Of a stretch of 64,000 nucleotides of DNA, positions 1-8,295 are shown one piece after another. The DNA lies in assembly GCA_039935415.1 (NCBI GenBank), contig JBDTKH010000014.1:73943-137942 (forward strand), given 5' to 3'. The notes below the pieces were generated by a model. That model was not told the origin of the DNA. It did no database searches and was given only the letters and a program-made list of their open reading frames with translations. A program made the position numbers and the translations under genes. The stretch comes from Palsa-870 sp039935415. GTDB taxonomy: Bacteria; Chloroflexota; Dormibacteria; Dormibacterales; Dormibacteraceae. How positions within the stretch are numbered: the first letter of the stretch is position 1; each line of letters opens with the position of its first letter.

Positions 1-2
1 CG

Positions 3-230
3 CCCGTCGCGCTGCTCAGCGGCACGCTCCTCGTCGGCTATGTGCTCGCGACGCTGCTGCGGCTGCACGCCGGCTGGCTTGGGCGACGGTGGGCAAAAAG
101 CGTCGGCGCGCGTATCACGCGCGAGGTCCGGCAGCGGATCGCCGACGACCTTCTGGTTCCCCTGGCGCAATTCGATGCCTCACGCGCGGCGCTCAACAAT
201 GCAGCTCGCGCGGCGGACGATTGCGCATGA
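3..230 (+). CDS. C-terminal fragment of an unidentified protein
   Basis: The frame is open from the window edge to a TGA at 228-230, so only the last ~75 residues are visible. They contain one hydrophobic stretch (LLSGTLLVGYVLATLL) followed by a basic, helical tail (RRWAK, RITREVRQRI, then an Ala/Asp-rich end). A membrane segment plus a charged helix at the C-terminus resembles the tails of dynamin-like or Era-like GTPases of actinobacteria, but no catalytic motif is present. The function cannot be assigned from this fragment. Confidence 0.45.
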   Translation, partial: PVALLSGTLLVGYVLATLLRLHAGWLGRRWAKSVGARITREVRQRIADDLLVPLAQFDASRAALNNAARAADDCA

Positions 231-782
231 GGCGCCGTCCGATCAAGTCGCAGCCGTGCGCATGACTACGACTGATTCTCGAATCGGGGGCCCCCACCAG
301 GAACAGGGCGACCGCTGATCGACGGCGTGTGAGCTTCGTCGGTGGTAATGGGCTGGGAGAGGCCCGCGGCTCCGACTCTGCCTGGCCGTTACCGGGTCAC
401 AGCCGGGCCACGGATTCCCGGAAACTGGCGGATCCCCGAGGACACCAGCGCACACGAAGCTGCGTTCGAATCCGTGGCCACACCTGAATCGACAGCAGCA
501 CTGTTCCTCTCCTTAGCTGGGAACTTGGAGAGCGGTCAGCGCGACTGCCGCGGAAATATGGGCAAGGTGAGTAAGGCCCTGCGGAAAGTTGCCCAGCAAT
601 TCGAGCGACCTTGGGTCGCACTCCTCGGCGAGGAGGCTCAGGTCGTTGGCACTCCCATAAGCCCGTCAGAGGCTCATTTGGTAACGACAATATGCGAAAA
701 GTGATATTGCATCGGCAACGAAGACGTCGGGACGTCGCGATCAACACCAGCATCGCACTCAAATGACGACGGAGGGTTTCAC
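231..782. other. Intergenic region with no supported gene
   Basis: About 550 bases without a recognisable gene. Open frames here (for example 342-704 plus, 397-762 minus) have unconvincing composition and no recognised motif. A GGAGG Shine-Dalgarno at 771-775, 7 bases before the gnd ATG, is the only clear signal. A short direct repeat (gacgtcgggacgtcg) lies near 724-738. A GTTCGAATC at 464-472 resembles a tRNA T-loop, but the flanking bases do not pair. Confidence 0.5.
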
Positions 783-1796
783 ATGCAGATAGGGATGATC
801 GGTCTGGGACGGATGGGCGCCAATCTCGTGCGGCGACTGACCCGGGATGGACATGAGTGCGTGGTCTACGACGTCAACCGAGCCGCTGTGAAGGCGACTG
901 CGGGCAAGGGCGTCGAGGGTGCGCGGTCGGTCGGCGATCTCGTGGCCAAGCTGACCAAGCCACGGGCGGTCTGGGTGATGGTCCCGGCGGCGGTCACCGG
1001 CAAGACCGTGGAGGGCCTTGCCGCAGTGATGGAGCCGGGCGACATCGTGATCGACGGCGGCAACAGCTACTACCGTGACGACATCAAGCGCGCCAAGGAG
1101 CTCAAAAAGGACGGAATCCACTACGTCGACTGCGGCACAAGCGGGGGCGTATTCGGCCTCGAGCGGGGCTACTGCCTGATGATCGGCGGCGAGGATGCGG
1201 TGGTTCGTCGCCTCGACCCCATCTTCAAGAGCATCGCGCCCGGCGTAGGAGCGGCGCCGCGGACCCCGGGCAGAAAGGGCAGGCCCTCTCCCGCGGAGCA
1301 GGGCTACCTGCACTGCGGACCCAACGGCGCCGGCCACTTCGTGAAGATGGTCCACAACGGCATCGAGTACGGCCTGATGGCAGCTTACGCAGAGGGCCTC
1401 AACATCATCAAGAACGCCGACATCGGGCTGCGCCAACAGGAACAGGATGCGGAAACCGCGCCCCTACGGAACCCCGACGATTACAGGTACCAGATCGATA
1501 TCGGTCAGGTCGCCGAAGTGTGGCGCCGCGGCAGCGTGATTGCTTCCTGGCTGATCGACCTGACGGCGGCGGCGCTGGCCGACGACAGCGGGCTCACCGA
1601 GTTTTCTGGACGGGTCTCCGATTCTGGCGAGGGCCGCTGGACTACGCTCGCCGCGGTCGACGAAGGGGTGCCGGCGTCGGTGATCAGCGCGGCGCTGTTC
1701 TCGAGGTTCGAGTCACGCGGCGACGCCGACTATGCCGACCGAATCCTGTCCGCGATGCGCAAGCAGTTCGGCGGCCACGACGAGAAGAAGGCCTGA
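783..1796 (+). CDS. gnd: 6-phosphogluconate dehydrogenase (decarboxylating), short form
   Basis: Oxidises and decarboxylates 6-phosphogluconate to ribulose 5-phosphate in the oxidative pentose phosphate pathway. The 337-residue protein starts with a Rossmann fold (GLGRMG, residues 7-12), has the substrate-binding DGGNSYY (about 91-97) and GTSGGVFG (about 118-125), and the catalytic K188 with HNGIEYG (191-197). The length fits the short dimeric/tetrameric class (about 300-335 aa) rather than the 470-aa enterobacterial type. GGAGG at 771-775 supports the ATG at 783. zwf follows after one base, so the two oxidative steps look co-transcribed. Confidence 0.95.
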   Translation: MQIGMIGLGRMGANLVRRLTRDGHECVVYDVNRAAVKATAGKGVEGARSVGDLVAKLTKPRAVWVMVPAAVTGKTVEGLAAVMEPGDIVIDGGNSYYRDDIKRAKELKKDGIHYVDCGTSGGVFGLERGYCLMIGGEDAVVRRLDPIFKSIAPGVGAAPRTPGRKGRPSPAEQGYLHCGPNGAGHFVKMVHNGIEYGLMAAYAEGLNIIKNADIGLRQQEQDAETAPLRNPDDYRYQIDIGQVAEVWRRGSVIASWLIDLTAAALADDSGLTEFSGRVSDSGEGRWTTLAAVDEGVPASVISAALFSRFESRGDADYADRILSAMRKQFGGHDEKKA

Positions 1797-1797
1797 A

Positions 1798-3249
1798 TTG
1801 CCATCCGGCCGCCGACCTGCGAAGTCGGACGCCCTGGTGTTCTTTGGCGCCACGGGCGACCTGGCGCACAAGCAGATCTTCCCGTCCCTCTATGCGATGG
1901 CGAAGCGGGGTGTCATGAACGTCCCTGTCGTCGGCGTTGCCTACTCTGGCTGGACTCTCCGGCAGCTGCGAGAAAGGGCAAGAGACGCAATCGAGAGCGC
2001 GGGCAGGATCGACGACAAGAAGGCGTTCAAGCACCTGATGTCCCTGCTGCGCTACGTCGATGGCGACTACAACGACGAAGGCACCTTCGACAAGCTGAAG
2101 AAGGCGCTGGGTACTGCTCGCCGACCTGCTTTCTACCTCGCCATCCCGCCGGACCTTTTCGGCACGGTGGTGAAGAGCCTGGGCAAGGTCGGCCTCGCCA
2201 AACATGGACGCGTGATCATCGAAAAGCCGTTCGGGCGAGACCTCGCCTCTGCCCAGGCGCTGAATCGCGTGGCCGAGTCCGCCTTTACCCAAGATGCGAT
2301 CTTTCGCATCGATCACTTCCTCGGCAAGGAGGCGGTCGAAAACCTCATCTACTTTCGCTTCGCCAACTCCTTCCTCGAACCGATCTGGAACCGCGAGCAC
2401 GTGGCCAGCGTCCAGATCACCATGGGCGAGGATTTTGGAGTGGCAGATCGCGGGAAGTTCTACGACGGCACGGGGTGCCTTCGAGACGTGGTCGAGAACC
2501 ACCTCTTTCAGGTCGTTGCCCTCCTCGCGATGGATCCGCCGGCCCGCCTCGAAACGGGGGCTCTGCGAAGCGCCAAGGCGGCGCTCTTGAAGGCCGTCCG
2601 GCCACTCGCGCCCAACGATCTCGTCCGAGGGCAGTTCGTCGGCTACCGCGACCAGCCCGGTGTGGCCAAGAACTCGGTGGTCGAAACCTTCTGCGCGCTC
2701 AGGCTGTCGATCGACTCCTGGCGTTGGGACGGCGTGCCGTGGTACATCCGCGCCGGTAAGTGCATGGCCGAGACCGTCACCGAGGTGCTTGTTGAACTGA
2801 AGGCGCCACCGCAGGCGTTGTTCACCGATTCGGCGGCGATGGCAGCCCACAGCAACTATCTGCGCTTCAGGATCGCGCCCGCTCCGGCCATCGCCCTCGG
2901 TGCCCTGGTCAAGCGAGCCGGTGAAACCTTCGTCGGCGACCGGCGGGAGCTCTACCTACAGGATTCAGCGCCGGGCGAGGAGGCTCCATATGAGCGACTC
3001 CTCGGTGACGCAATGGCCGGCTACGGCTCTTTATTCAGCAGCGAGGAGACGGTCGAGGCAGCCTGGGCGGTGGTCGAACCGGTCCTCAAGCACCATCACC
3101 GCACCTGGCCCTACAAGCCTGGCACCTGGGGACCAAAGGCGGCGGACGAGCTCATCCCAGCACCCGGCCGCTGGCAGGATCCCGTGGTCGCGAAGGCATC
3201 TAGGAAGGCAGTCAAGACCGGTCGATCCCGAACTCGGCGCCCCACCTAA
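1798..3249 (+). CDS. zwf: Glucose-6-phosphate 1-dehydrogenase
   Basis: First step of the oxidative pentose phosphate pathway, forming 6-phosphogluconolactone and reduced cofactor. Starting at TTG 1798, directly after the gnd stop, gives 483 residues, the normal family length. The alternative upstream ATG at 1732 lies inside gnd and adds non-homologous residues. Visible motifs are the nucleotide-binding GATGDLAHK (17-25) and the active-site RIDHFLGKE (about 170-178) with its catalytic His and Lys. A purine-rich gagaagaagg at the gnd end can serve as ribosome binding site. No 6-phosphogluconolactonase gene is seen nearby. Confidence 0.94.
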   Translation: MPSGRRPAKSDALVFFGATGDLAHKQIFPSLYAMAKRGVMNVPVVGVAYSGWTLRQLRERARDAIESAGRIDDKKAFKHLMSLLRYVDGDYNDEGTFDKLKKALGTARRPAFYLAIPPDLFGTVVKSLGKVGLAKHGRVIIEKPFGRDLASAQALNRVAESAFTQDAIFRIDHFLGKEAVENLIYFRFANSFLEPIWNREHVASVQITMGEDFGVADRGKFYDGTGCLRDVVENHLFQVVALLAMDPPARLETGALRSAKAALLKAVRPLAPNDLVRGQFVGYRDQPGVAKNSVVETFCALRLSIDSWRWDGVPWYIRAGKCMAETVTEVLVELKAPPQALFTDSAAMAAHSNYLRFRIAPAPAIALGALVKRAGETFVGDRRELYLQDSAPGEEAPYERLLGDAMAGYGSLFSSEETVEAAWAVVEPVLKHHHRTWPYKPGTWGPKAADELIPAPGRWQDPVVAKASRKAVKTGRSRTRRPT

Positions 3250-3273
3250 CGCGCCGACTCGGCTTTTAGCCCA

Positions 3274-3299
3274 TCGCGTCTAAGACCGCTCAGACGCGA
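3274..3299. terminator. Bidirectional hairpin between zwf and the convergent kinase
   Basis: An 8-bp perfect inverted repeat, TCGCGTCT (3274-3281) and AGACGCGA (3292-3299), with a 10-base loop, lies between the convergent ends of zwf and the ppgK-like gene and overlaps the kinase stop codon. Position and symmetry suit a shared terminator; there is no strong T-run. Confidence 0.5.
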
Positions 3300-3946
3300 G
3301 GCTTCCACAAGCGATAGCCGCCGGCGAAGGCATTCGCGTTGGATCCGAGCCGGACCCCCTTCGGCAGCGCGCGCAGCAGTTTCGCGTTGCCGCCCCCGAT
3401 CACGACGTCGTCCGCTTCCAGTGCAGCACTCAGTCGCGCCACGACATCGGCGACGTTGCGGCGCCACTTCTTCTTGCCCAACCGTTTCAGCGCGCCTTTC
3501 CCGACCGCGTCTTCATACGTCCTTCCTTTCTTGTAAGGCAGGTGCGCCAGTTCCATCGGTTCGAGCACGCCGTCGACAATCAGGGCAGAGCCCAATCCCG
3601 TGCCCAGTCCGAGGAACAGCATGCGACCGCTCCTATAACTGCCCAACGCTTGCATCGCGGCATCGTTGATCAGGCGCACGCGACACCCAAAAGCCTTGGT
3701 GAAGTCGAAGCCGACCCATCCCCCTCCGAGGTTTCTCGGCTCACTCACAGGCTTGTCGTGCACCACAGGACCGGGATAGCCGATCGACACCACGGAGTAG
3801 GACCATCCGGACGTCGCCTGCCGGACCAGTCGCACCATCTCGCCGGCAGTCATCTGGGGACCCGATCGAATCTTGATGGGCTTCCTGTGTCTCGTCGCGA
3901 GCGCCTTGACGTGGGTGCCGCCAACATCGATGACAAGAATGTTCAC
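3290..3946 (-). CDS. ppgK: ROK-family polyphosphate glucokinase-like protein
   Basis: A 218-residue sugar kinase of the ROK/PpgK type. The N-terminal phosphate-binding loop DVGGTHVK (7-14) and a second glycine-rich loop LGLGTGLGSALI (about 113-124) are intact. PpgK enzymes phosphorylate glucose using polyphosphate or ATP; the protein is slightly shorter than typical PpgK (about 240-270 aa), and the ROK zinc motif is absent, as is usual for PpgK. Convergence with gnd-zwf fits a role in feeding glucose 6-phosphate into that pathway. The family is fairly certain; the phosphate donor is inferred. Confidence 0.75.
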   Translation of the reverse strand: MNILVIDVGGTHVKALATRHRKPIKIRSGPQMTAGEMVRLVRQATSGWSYSVVSIGYPGPVVHDKPVSEPRNLGGGWVGFDFTKAFGCRVRLINDAAMQALGSYRSGRMLFLGLGTGLGSALIVDGVLEPMELAHLPYKKGRTYEDAVGKGALKRLGKKKWRRNVADVVARLSAALEADDVVIGGGNAKLLRALPKGVRLGSNANAFAGGYRLWKPRV

Positions 3947-4021
3947 GTCAAGCTGGGACCTGATCTCGCGGTCGGATGAGACATGATGTGGCGCCGGGAA
4001 CTGCAGTCCGAGACATGGGAG

Positions 4022-5389
4022 TCAGCCGCGGACCTCGCCTTCCGGACTGTCCTCCTGCTCGGTCCCGTCGGGACTGACCGTCTCCCGGCCGATCTCGAGT
4101 ACGGCCTCCACCATTCTGTGGACGCGCTCCTTGTCCTCCTGAACATCCAGGCTGACGCGTGCGACCTCCCCTGTCAGCTTCGCCTGCGTTAGCAGGCCCG
4201 GCAGACGATCATCGAGGCCCACCATTCTCGTGTGCACGGCCAGGGCATGAATCTCCTGGAGCAGGGTGATCAGCACCCATGACTGCCCGCTGGCAGCCAG
4301 CCGAATCTCATCGAAGACGAGATCAACATAATCTGTAGGAGTGAAGTCGTGGGGCCTCACCACCTTCCGACTGCCGGGACCCGCGATCACCGGCGCGGGA
4401 AGCTGACGGAGGAGGAGCTCCCTGAGCAAAGAACTCAAGTGCACTATCGCCTCGCGCGCGGTCGTCGGATCGTTGATACCGGGAGACAGTGCCCTGAGGG
4501 CGATGTCGATCAACTGACGCAGACCGAAAGCCAGGTCCTGCTCCATGGTTCTTTCACGGCCGAGATGGATTGCGTGACGCACCGAGTCGACTACCGCGTC
4601 GGGGCTGACAGAGGGAGACCAGATCGTCCCCAGGGGGGCGCCGGCCGCTGCGAACGCTCCAGCCCACGTGTCCAGCCGCGCAATCCCTACGGGGGAAAGC
4701 AGGTCAAAGAACGCGTCTACGTCAACCTGTTGAACCCACCCATCGTGCAGAGAACGAACCACGAGGCCAGGCGCCTGGGGCCACTCGGGAAGCACGAGCG
4801 GCTTGGTGCCGGGCTCAGCTGGATCCGGGCAGTTCCTCTCGATCTGACGCCTTGTCTCGGATGAGATCCTCTCGATGATCTCGCCTACCTGCATCGAGTG
4901 GGCGCTGTGGTCGACAAAGAAGAGCACCGCCAGCACGCTCGCCATTGCGAGCAGGAGCGCAACCAGCACTGAAATGTGAGGCACGAAGCCTATCCCGCCC
5001 TGCTCGAGAGGAGCGTGGGTCGCCCGAAGCACGACCAAGCAGTAGGTGAAGGTGCCGAGAGCGAGTCCGGTCACCCATTTGGTCACCGGATCACGGAAGA
5101 ATCCATGGAGGGCTCTCGGTGAGAATTGACTGGAGGCGAGCTGGATGGTCAAGAGGGTGACCGATAGCGTCACGAAAGCAACGGTTAGCGTCGCCGTCGC
5201 GACTGCGGCGAGAAGTGCTCGCGCGCTCTCGACGGTCGCCGCCATCTGGGTGGGAAGGGAGTTCCCCAAGGCGCGGTCCGCGAGCGTGCTCAATTCGGCC
5301 AGCAAAGCGGCCCCGACCACACAAGCGGCCGGGATCAAAAACAGACTTCTGCCGAGCCCATGGGCAAACTGGCGACGCAACCGGTTCAT
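4022..5389 (-). CDS. DUF2254 family membrane protein
   Basis: Predicted inner-membrane protein of unknown function, 455 residues from the ATG at 5389. The longer frame back to 5623 runs into the antiporter gene and adds polar residues unlike the family. After a basic start (MNRLRRQ) there are about four hydrophobic segments in the first ~190 residues, then a mostly soluble region with SPGINDPTTA and a conserved histidine-rich stretch typical of DUF2254. The stop lies 75 bases from the kinase start. It is divergent from the CPA1 antiporter with about 70 bases between them. Confidence 0.8.
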   Translation of the reverse strand: MNRLRRQFAHGLGRSLFLIPAACVVGAALLAELSTLADRALGNSLPTQMAATVESARALLAAVATATLTVAFVTLSVTLLTIQLASSQFSPRALHGFFRDPVTKWVTGLALGTFTYCLVVLRATHAPLEQGGIGFVPHISVLVALLLAMASVLAVLFFVDHSAHSMQVGEIIERISSETRRQIERNCPDPAEPGTKPLVLPEWPQAPGLVVRSLHDGWVQQVDVDAFFDLLSPVGIARLDTWAGAFAAAGAPLGTIWSPSVSPDAVVDSVRHAIHLGRERTMEQDLAFGLRQLIDIALRALSPGINDPTTAREAIVHLSSLLRELLLRQLPAPVIAGPGSRKVVRPHDFTPTDYVDLVFDEIRLAASGQSWVLITLLQEIHALAVHTRMVGLDDRLPGLLTQAKLTGEVARVSLDVQEDKERVHRMVEAVLEIGRETVSPDGTEQEDSPEGEVRG

Positions 5390-5461
5390 AGCGGGATCAT
5401 ATGAGGATGGTTCGCTCGAGACCAGGAATGGGAGCGCCTTGACGTTGGACGGTAACCCGGC

Positions 5462-6670
5462 ATGATCGAGAGTGGCGTAGCCAGCTTCGTCATCCTGCTC
5501 ATCTCGGCTGTGGTTGTGGCCATGCTGGTCAAGCGCCTGCCGATCCCGTACGTCACGGCTCTCGCTGCCGTCGGAGCCGCCGGAGGGGCGCTGATCGGGG
5601 CCCACCGGCTGCACCTGGATCACTCTCTGATCCTATTTGTCCTGGTCCCTGGCCTCCTGTTCGAAGCCGCCTTCAACCTCGACTGGAAGCATCTGCGGGA
5701 CAACCTCCTGGCAGTCATCGCCCTCGCCACGCTCGGGGTCCTCGTGACCGCTGCGGTTGTGTCGGCGCTTGGGCACTTTGCATTGGGGCTGTCCGTGGCG
5801 GTGGCAATCCTTTTCGGGGCGATGGTTTCCCCAACGGACCCGGTCGCCGTGGTGGCGGTTTTCAGGCGGTTGGGCGTGCCCAGGCGCTTGGCCAACCTTG
5901 TCGAATCGGAGAGCCTCTTCAACGATGGAACCGGAGTCGTGCTGTTCACGATCGCATTGGCCGCCACGACCACCACTGTCTCTCCATGGATCGGAGCGCT
6001 TCAATTTCTCGAGCTCGTTGCCGGCGGAATCGCCCTCGGACTGGCGATCGGATTCGTTCTATCCCGATTGCTTGCCCGGATCGACGACCCACAGGTCGAG
6101 ATAACGATCACGGCGATCGCCGCCTACGGCGGCTACCTGCTCGGCGAGAGTCTGCATGTGTCCGGCCTCCTGACCGTGGTCGCGGCTGGGCTTGTCCTGG
6201 GCAACTACGGGAGGCCACGTGCCATGTCCGAGCGCACGAGGTCGGCGGTTTCGGTGTTTTGGGACTATGTCGCCTTCGTCCTGAACTCAGTCGTTTTCCT
6301 GCTCATCGGCGCAGATGCACCCTGGAGCATACTGGCCAGCCAGATCTGGGTCGTGCTGGCAGCGTTCGTGGCTGTTTTGGCCGCCAGAGCGGTGTCCATC
6401 TATGGGCTGCTGGCCGTGCTGCGGCCTTTTGGCCGACGCGTAAATCTTCGATGGCAACACCTCATCTTCTGGAGTGGGCTGCGTGGGGCAATCGCCATCG
6501 CGCTGCTTCTCAGTCTCACGAAGACCGGGAGCGAGTTCGACACCGTGAGGGCCCTCGTCTACGGAGTGGTGCTCATCTCAATAGTCATACAGGGCCTGAC
6601 CATCGGCCCGCTCGCTCGAATTGTCTTGCCTCATGGCGGTGTCGCACAGGACGAGGCGGCGGCAGGTTGA
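5462..6670 (+). CDS. CPA1-family Na+/H+ (monovalent cation/proton) antiporter
   Basis: A 402-residue protein with about 11-12 hydrophobic segments. It carries the CPA1 ion-binding signature SPTDPVAV (about residues 123-130) and the conserved ESLFNDGTG with its Asn-Asp pair (about 149-157), plus the later GLRGAIAIALLLS segment. Such proteins exchange cytoplasmic Na+ or K+ for H+ at the inner membrane. Unlike NhaP/YjcE relatives, it has no long cytoplasmic C-terminal tail. The start ATG 5462 directly precedes the first membrane segment. Exact ion specificity cannot be read from sequence. Confidence 0.88.
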   Translation: MIESGVASFVILLISAVVVAMLVKRLPIPYVTALAAVGAAGGALIGAHRLHLDHSLILFVLVPGLLFEAAFNLDWKHLRDNLLAVIALATLGVLVTAAVVSALGHFALGLSVAVAILFGAMVSPTDPVAVVAVFRRLGVPRRLANLVESESLFNDGTGVVLFTIALAATTTTVSPWIGALQFLELVAGGIALGLAIGFVLSRLLARIDDPQVEITITAIAAYGGYLLGESLHVSGLLTVVAAGLVLGNYGRPRAMSERTRSAVSVFWDYVAFVLNSVVFLLIGADAPWSILASQIWVVLAAFVAVLAARAVSIYGLLAVLRPFGRRVNLRWQHLIFWSGLRGAIAIALLLSLTKTGSEFDTVRALVYGVVLISIVIQGLTIGPLARIVLPHGGVAQDEAAAG

Positions 6671-6700
6671 AGACGCAGAGCATCAACATGGCCAACTGAA

Positions 6701-7231
6701 ATGGATGCTTCAATTTTGATTCTCCGCCTCATCGTTGGGCTATATGTATTTGCCCACGGCACGCAAAAGCTGTTCGGTTGGTTCGCTGCGTCTGCCCCGG
6801 CAAACGCCGACGCCGTCTTCACTGAATCCGGCCTGCGTCCGGCAAAATTCTGGGCCAGCCTGCTCGGGATCACCGAGGCAGTCGGCGCGGCCTTGTTCGC
6901 GACTGGCCTCCTAAGCCCCCTCGGGTCGATCTGGATAGGTGGCGCGATGCTCGTATCTGTACTCGGCCTGCGCTTGTCGAAAGGCCTCTTCGAATTTAGA
7001 GGCGGAATCGAGTTGCCGCTGACGAACTTGGCGGTGGCCGTGGCGGTTGGAATAACCGGTCCTGGCTTGTACTCGATAGATGCTGTCCTGGGGATCACGC
7101 TGCGCGAGTTCCGTGTAGCCGTTGTGGCGATGATTCTCGCCTACCTTGTCGTAGTAGCCGCACTGACTCCATGGCTGTCCCTCGATTCTGGAAGCGCCGC
7201 CGAAAGTAGCCAAATCGGCCAGGCGGTCTAG
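6701..7231 (+). CDS. DoxX family membrane protein
   Basis: A 176-residue protein with four hydrophobic segments in the DoxX layout: an N-terminal helix (LILRLIVGLYVFAHG), then the family hallmark GTQKLFGWF near residues 20-28, a middle helix pair, and a C-terminal helix. DoxX proteins are small quinone-associated or detoxification membrane proteins; some act in oxidative-stress complexes. It lies 30 bases after the antiporter and may share its transcript. The closeness to an OsmC-family redox protein is suggestive but not proof of a link. Confidence 0.82.
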   Translation: MDASILILRLIVGLYVFAHGTQKLFGWFAASAPANADAVFTESGLRPAKFWASLLGITEAVGAALFATGLLSPLGSIWIGGAMLVSVLGLRLSKGLFEFRGGIELPLTNLAVAVAVGITGPGLYSIDAVLGITLREFRVAVVAMILAYLVVVAALTPWLSLDSGSAAESSQIGQAV

Positions 7232-7280
7232 GTGCCTTGAGGGTCCATGTGTACCTTCAGGAATTGAGGGAGCCAAGGGC

Positions 7281-7544
7281 TTGCAAGTGGCCCAAGATAG
7301 CGGTGTGAGCGAACCCATGTCTCAGCCTGCCACCTGCCCACACTGTGGCTCTGAGCGTGTGATGCCCGTGATCTATGGGCTGGACAAGCGCGAGCGGGAG
7401 GCCCTTCGCGGGGGGCCGGTCGCGATCGGCGATGTCATCGGCGAAGAGGCGAAGACCTGGGAATGTGGCGAGTGTTATCACCGCTGGGGCCGTCTCGTCG
7501 ACCAGGCCCCGGACCTCATCGACGCTCCGTCGGCCGACGAGTAA
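7281..7544 (+). CDS. Small zinc-ribbon protein
   Basis: An 87-residue protein with two CxxC knuckles, CPHC (about 20-23) and CGEC (about 62-65), spaced like a zinc ribbon. Between them lies a conserved-looking VMPVIYGL and a helical region. The TTG at 7281 has a GAGGGAG ribosome binding site 8 bases upstream; GTG 7305 and ATG 7317 are alternatives that lack one. Function unknown; a metal-binding structural or nucleic-acid-contact role is possible. Confidence 0.6.
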   Translation: MQVAQDSGVSEPMSQPATCPHCGSERVMPVIYGLDKREREALRGGPVAIGDVIGEEAKTWECGECYHRWGRLVDQAPDLIDAPSADE

Positions 7545-7682
7545 CTGACGGAAGTCAGCTCTCGGCCTTTACGCAGCCATGGTGGACGGCACTTTCACGG
7601 TCGGCGCTGCCTGGCGGCTCTTCGTCGACGGTGCCGATCCGCCGGAATGTGGACTAACGTGAAGGGGATCTGCTGAGGAAAA

Positions 7683-8150
7683 ATGGAAGATCTCAAGTAC
7701 GTCTCACGAGTCAGGATCGTCCGGGATCGGGGCCCGATCCGCGAAGCGTTCCTGCCGGCCGAGCCGAAACCGGTGCTTTTCGGCACCCACGACGAGGTCC
7801 GCGAGCACTACGGCACAGCCCCGGGACAATACCCCGACCACGCTACGACGCTCGACTATGTCGTCGCCGCTGCCGCAGGTTGACTGACCGGCACCCTCGG
7901 GGGCGCGCTGGAGGCGCGCGAAATCGACGCCAGTGCCGGACGACTGACATCCGAAGCGGAGGGCGACGTCGTGTTGGAGGACAAGGTTCTGGTGATTAAG
8001 CGGATTCGGGTCCGCTACCAACTGACCGGGTGTCCCGAGGACAAGCGGGAGGCGGCCGAGCGGGCGCACAGCTATCACGCGTCGCGGTGTCCCGTGGCGA
8101 AGAGCATCGGTAGTTCGATCGAGATCACCACCCAGCTCGATTTCGTGTGA
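7683..8150 (+). CDS. OsmC-family peroxidase-like protein, candidate selenoprotein (UGA at codon 67)
   Basis: The frame from ATG 7683 reaches a TGA at 7881-7883 and then continues in the same frame to a second TGA at 8148-8150. Reading through gives 155 residues, the usual OsmC length. The first part ends in HATTLDYVVAAAAG; the second begins LTGTLGGALEAREIDAS and contains HASRCPVAKSIGSSIEI. In OsmC proteins the peroxidatic cysteine sits exactly where the TGA falls; the second conserved cysteine (RCPVA) is present. OsmC proteins reduce organic hydroperoxides. A hairpin at 7903-7919 fits a bacterial SECIS. The simple alternative is a nonsense mutation (TGC/TGT to TGA) in a decaying gene, but both halves remain well conserved. 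Standard gene calling would report only the 66-residue front part. Confidence 0.8.
7903..7919 (+). promoter_or_regulatory. Candidate bacterial SECIS hairpin downstream of the in-frame UGA
   Basis: A perfect 6-bp stem GCGCGC (7903-7908) / GCGCGC (7914-7919) closes a 5-base loop UGGAG (7909-7913). The loop starts 26 bases after the last base of the UGA. Known bacterial SECIS elements are stem-loops lying directly after the UGA inside the coding region, with a small apical loop that has a G among its first bases; this one meets those rules. Not experimentally tested. Confidence 0.6.
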
Positions 8151-8295
8151 TTGTCAGCCGGCGGTGGTGCGTCTCGAACCAGGCGCACGAAGAGGTCGCC
8201 CATCTGGCGAAGGCCGCCCCAGAAAACGTCGGACCAGTTCGCCACGGTATCTGGGGGCTATCGCCGCATAGACCGCCCCACGGAGCTCGGGTCTG

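Noticed and set aside
464..472. tRNA-like T-loop GTTCGAATC
   Set aside because: The five bases on each side do not pair and no anticodon arm or acceptor stem can be built around it.
342..704. 120-residue open frame before gnd
   Set aside because: No recognisable motif, unusual composition and an equally long frame on the other strand; likely non-coding.
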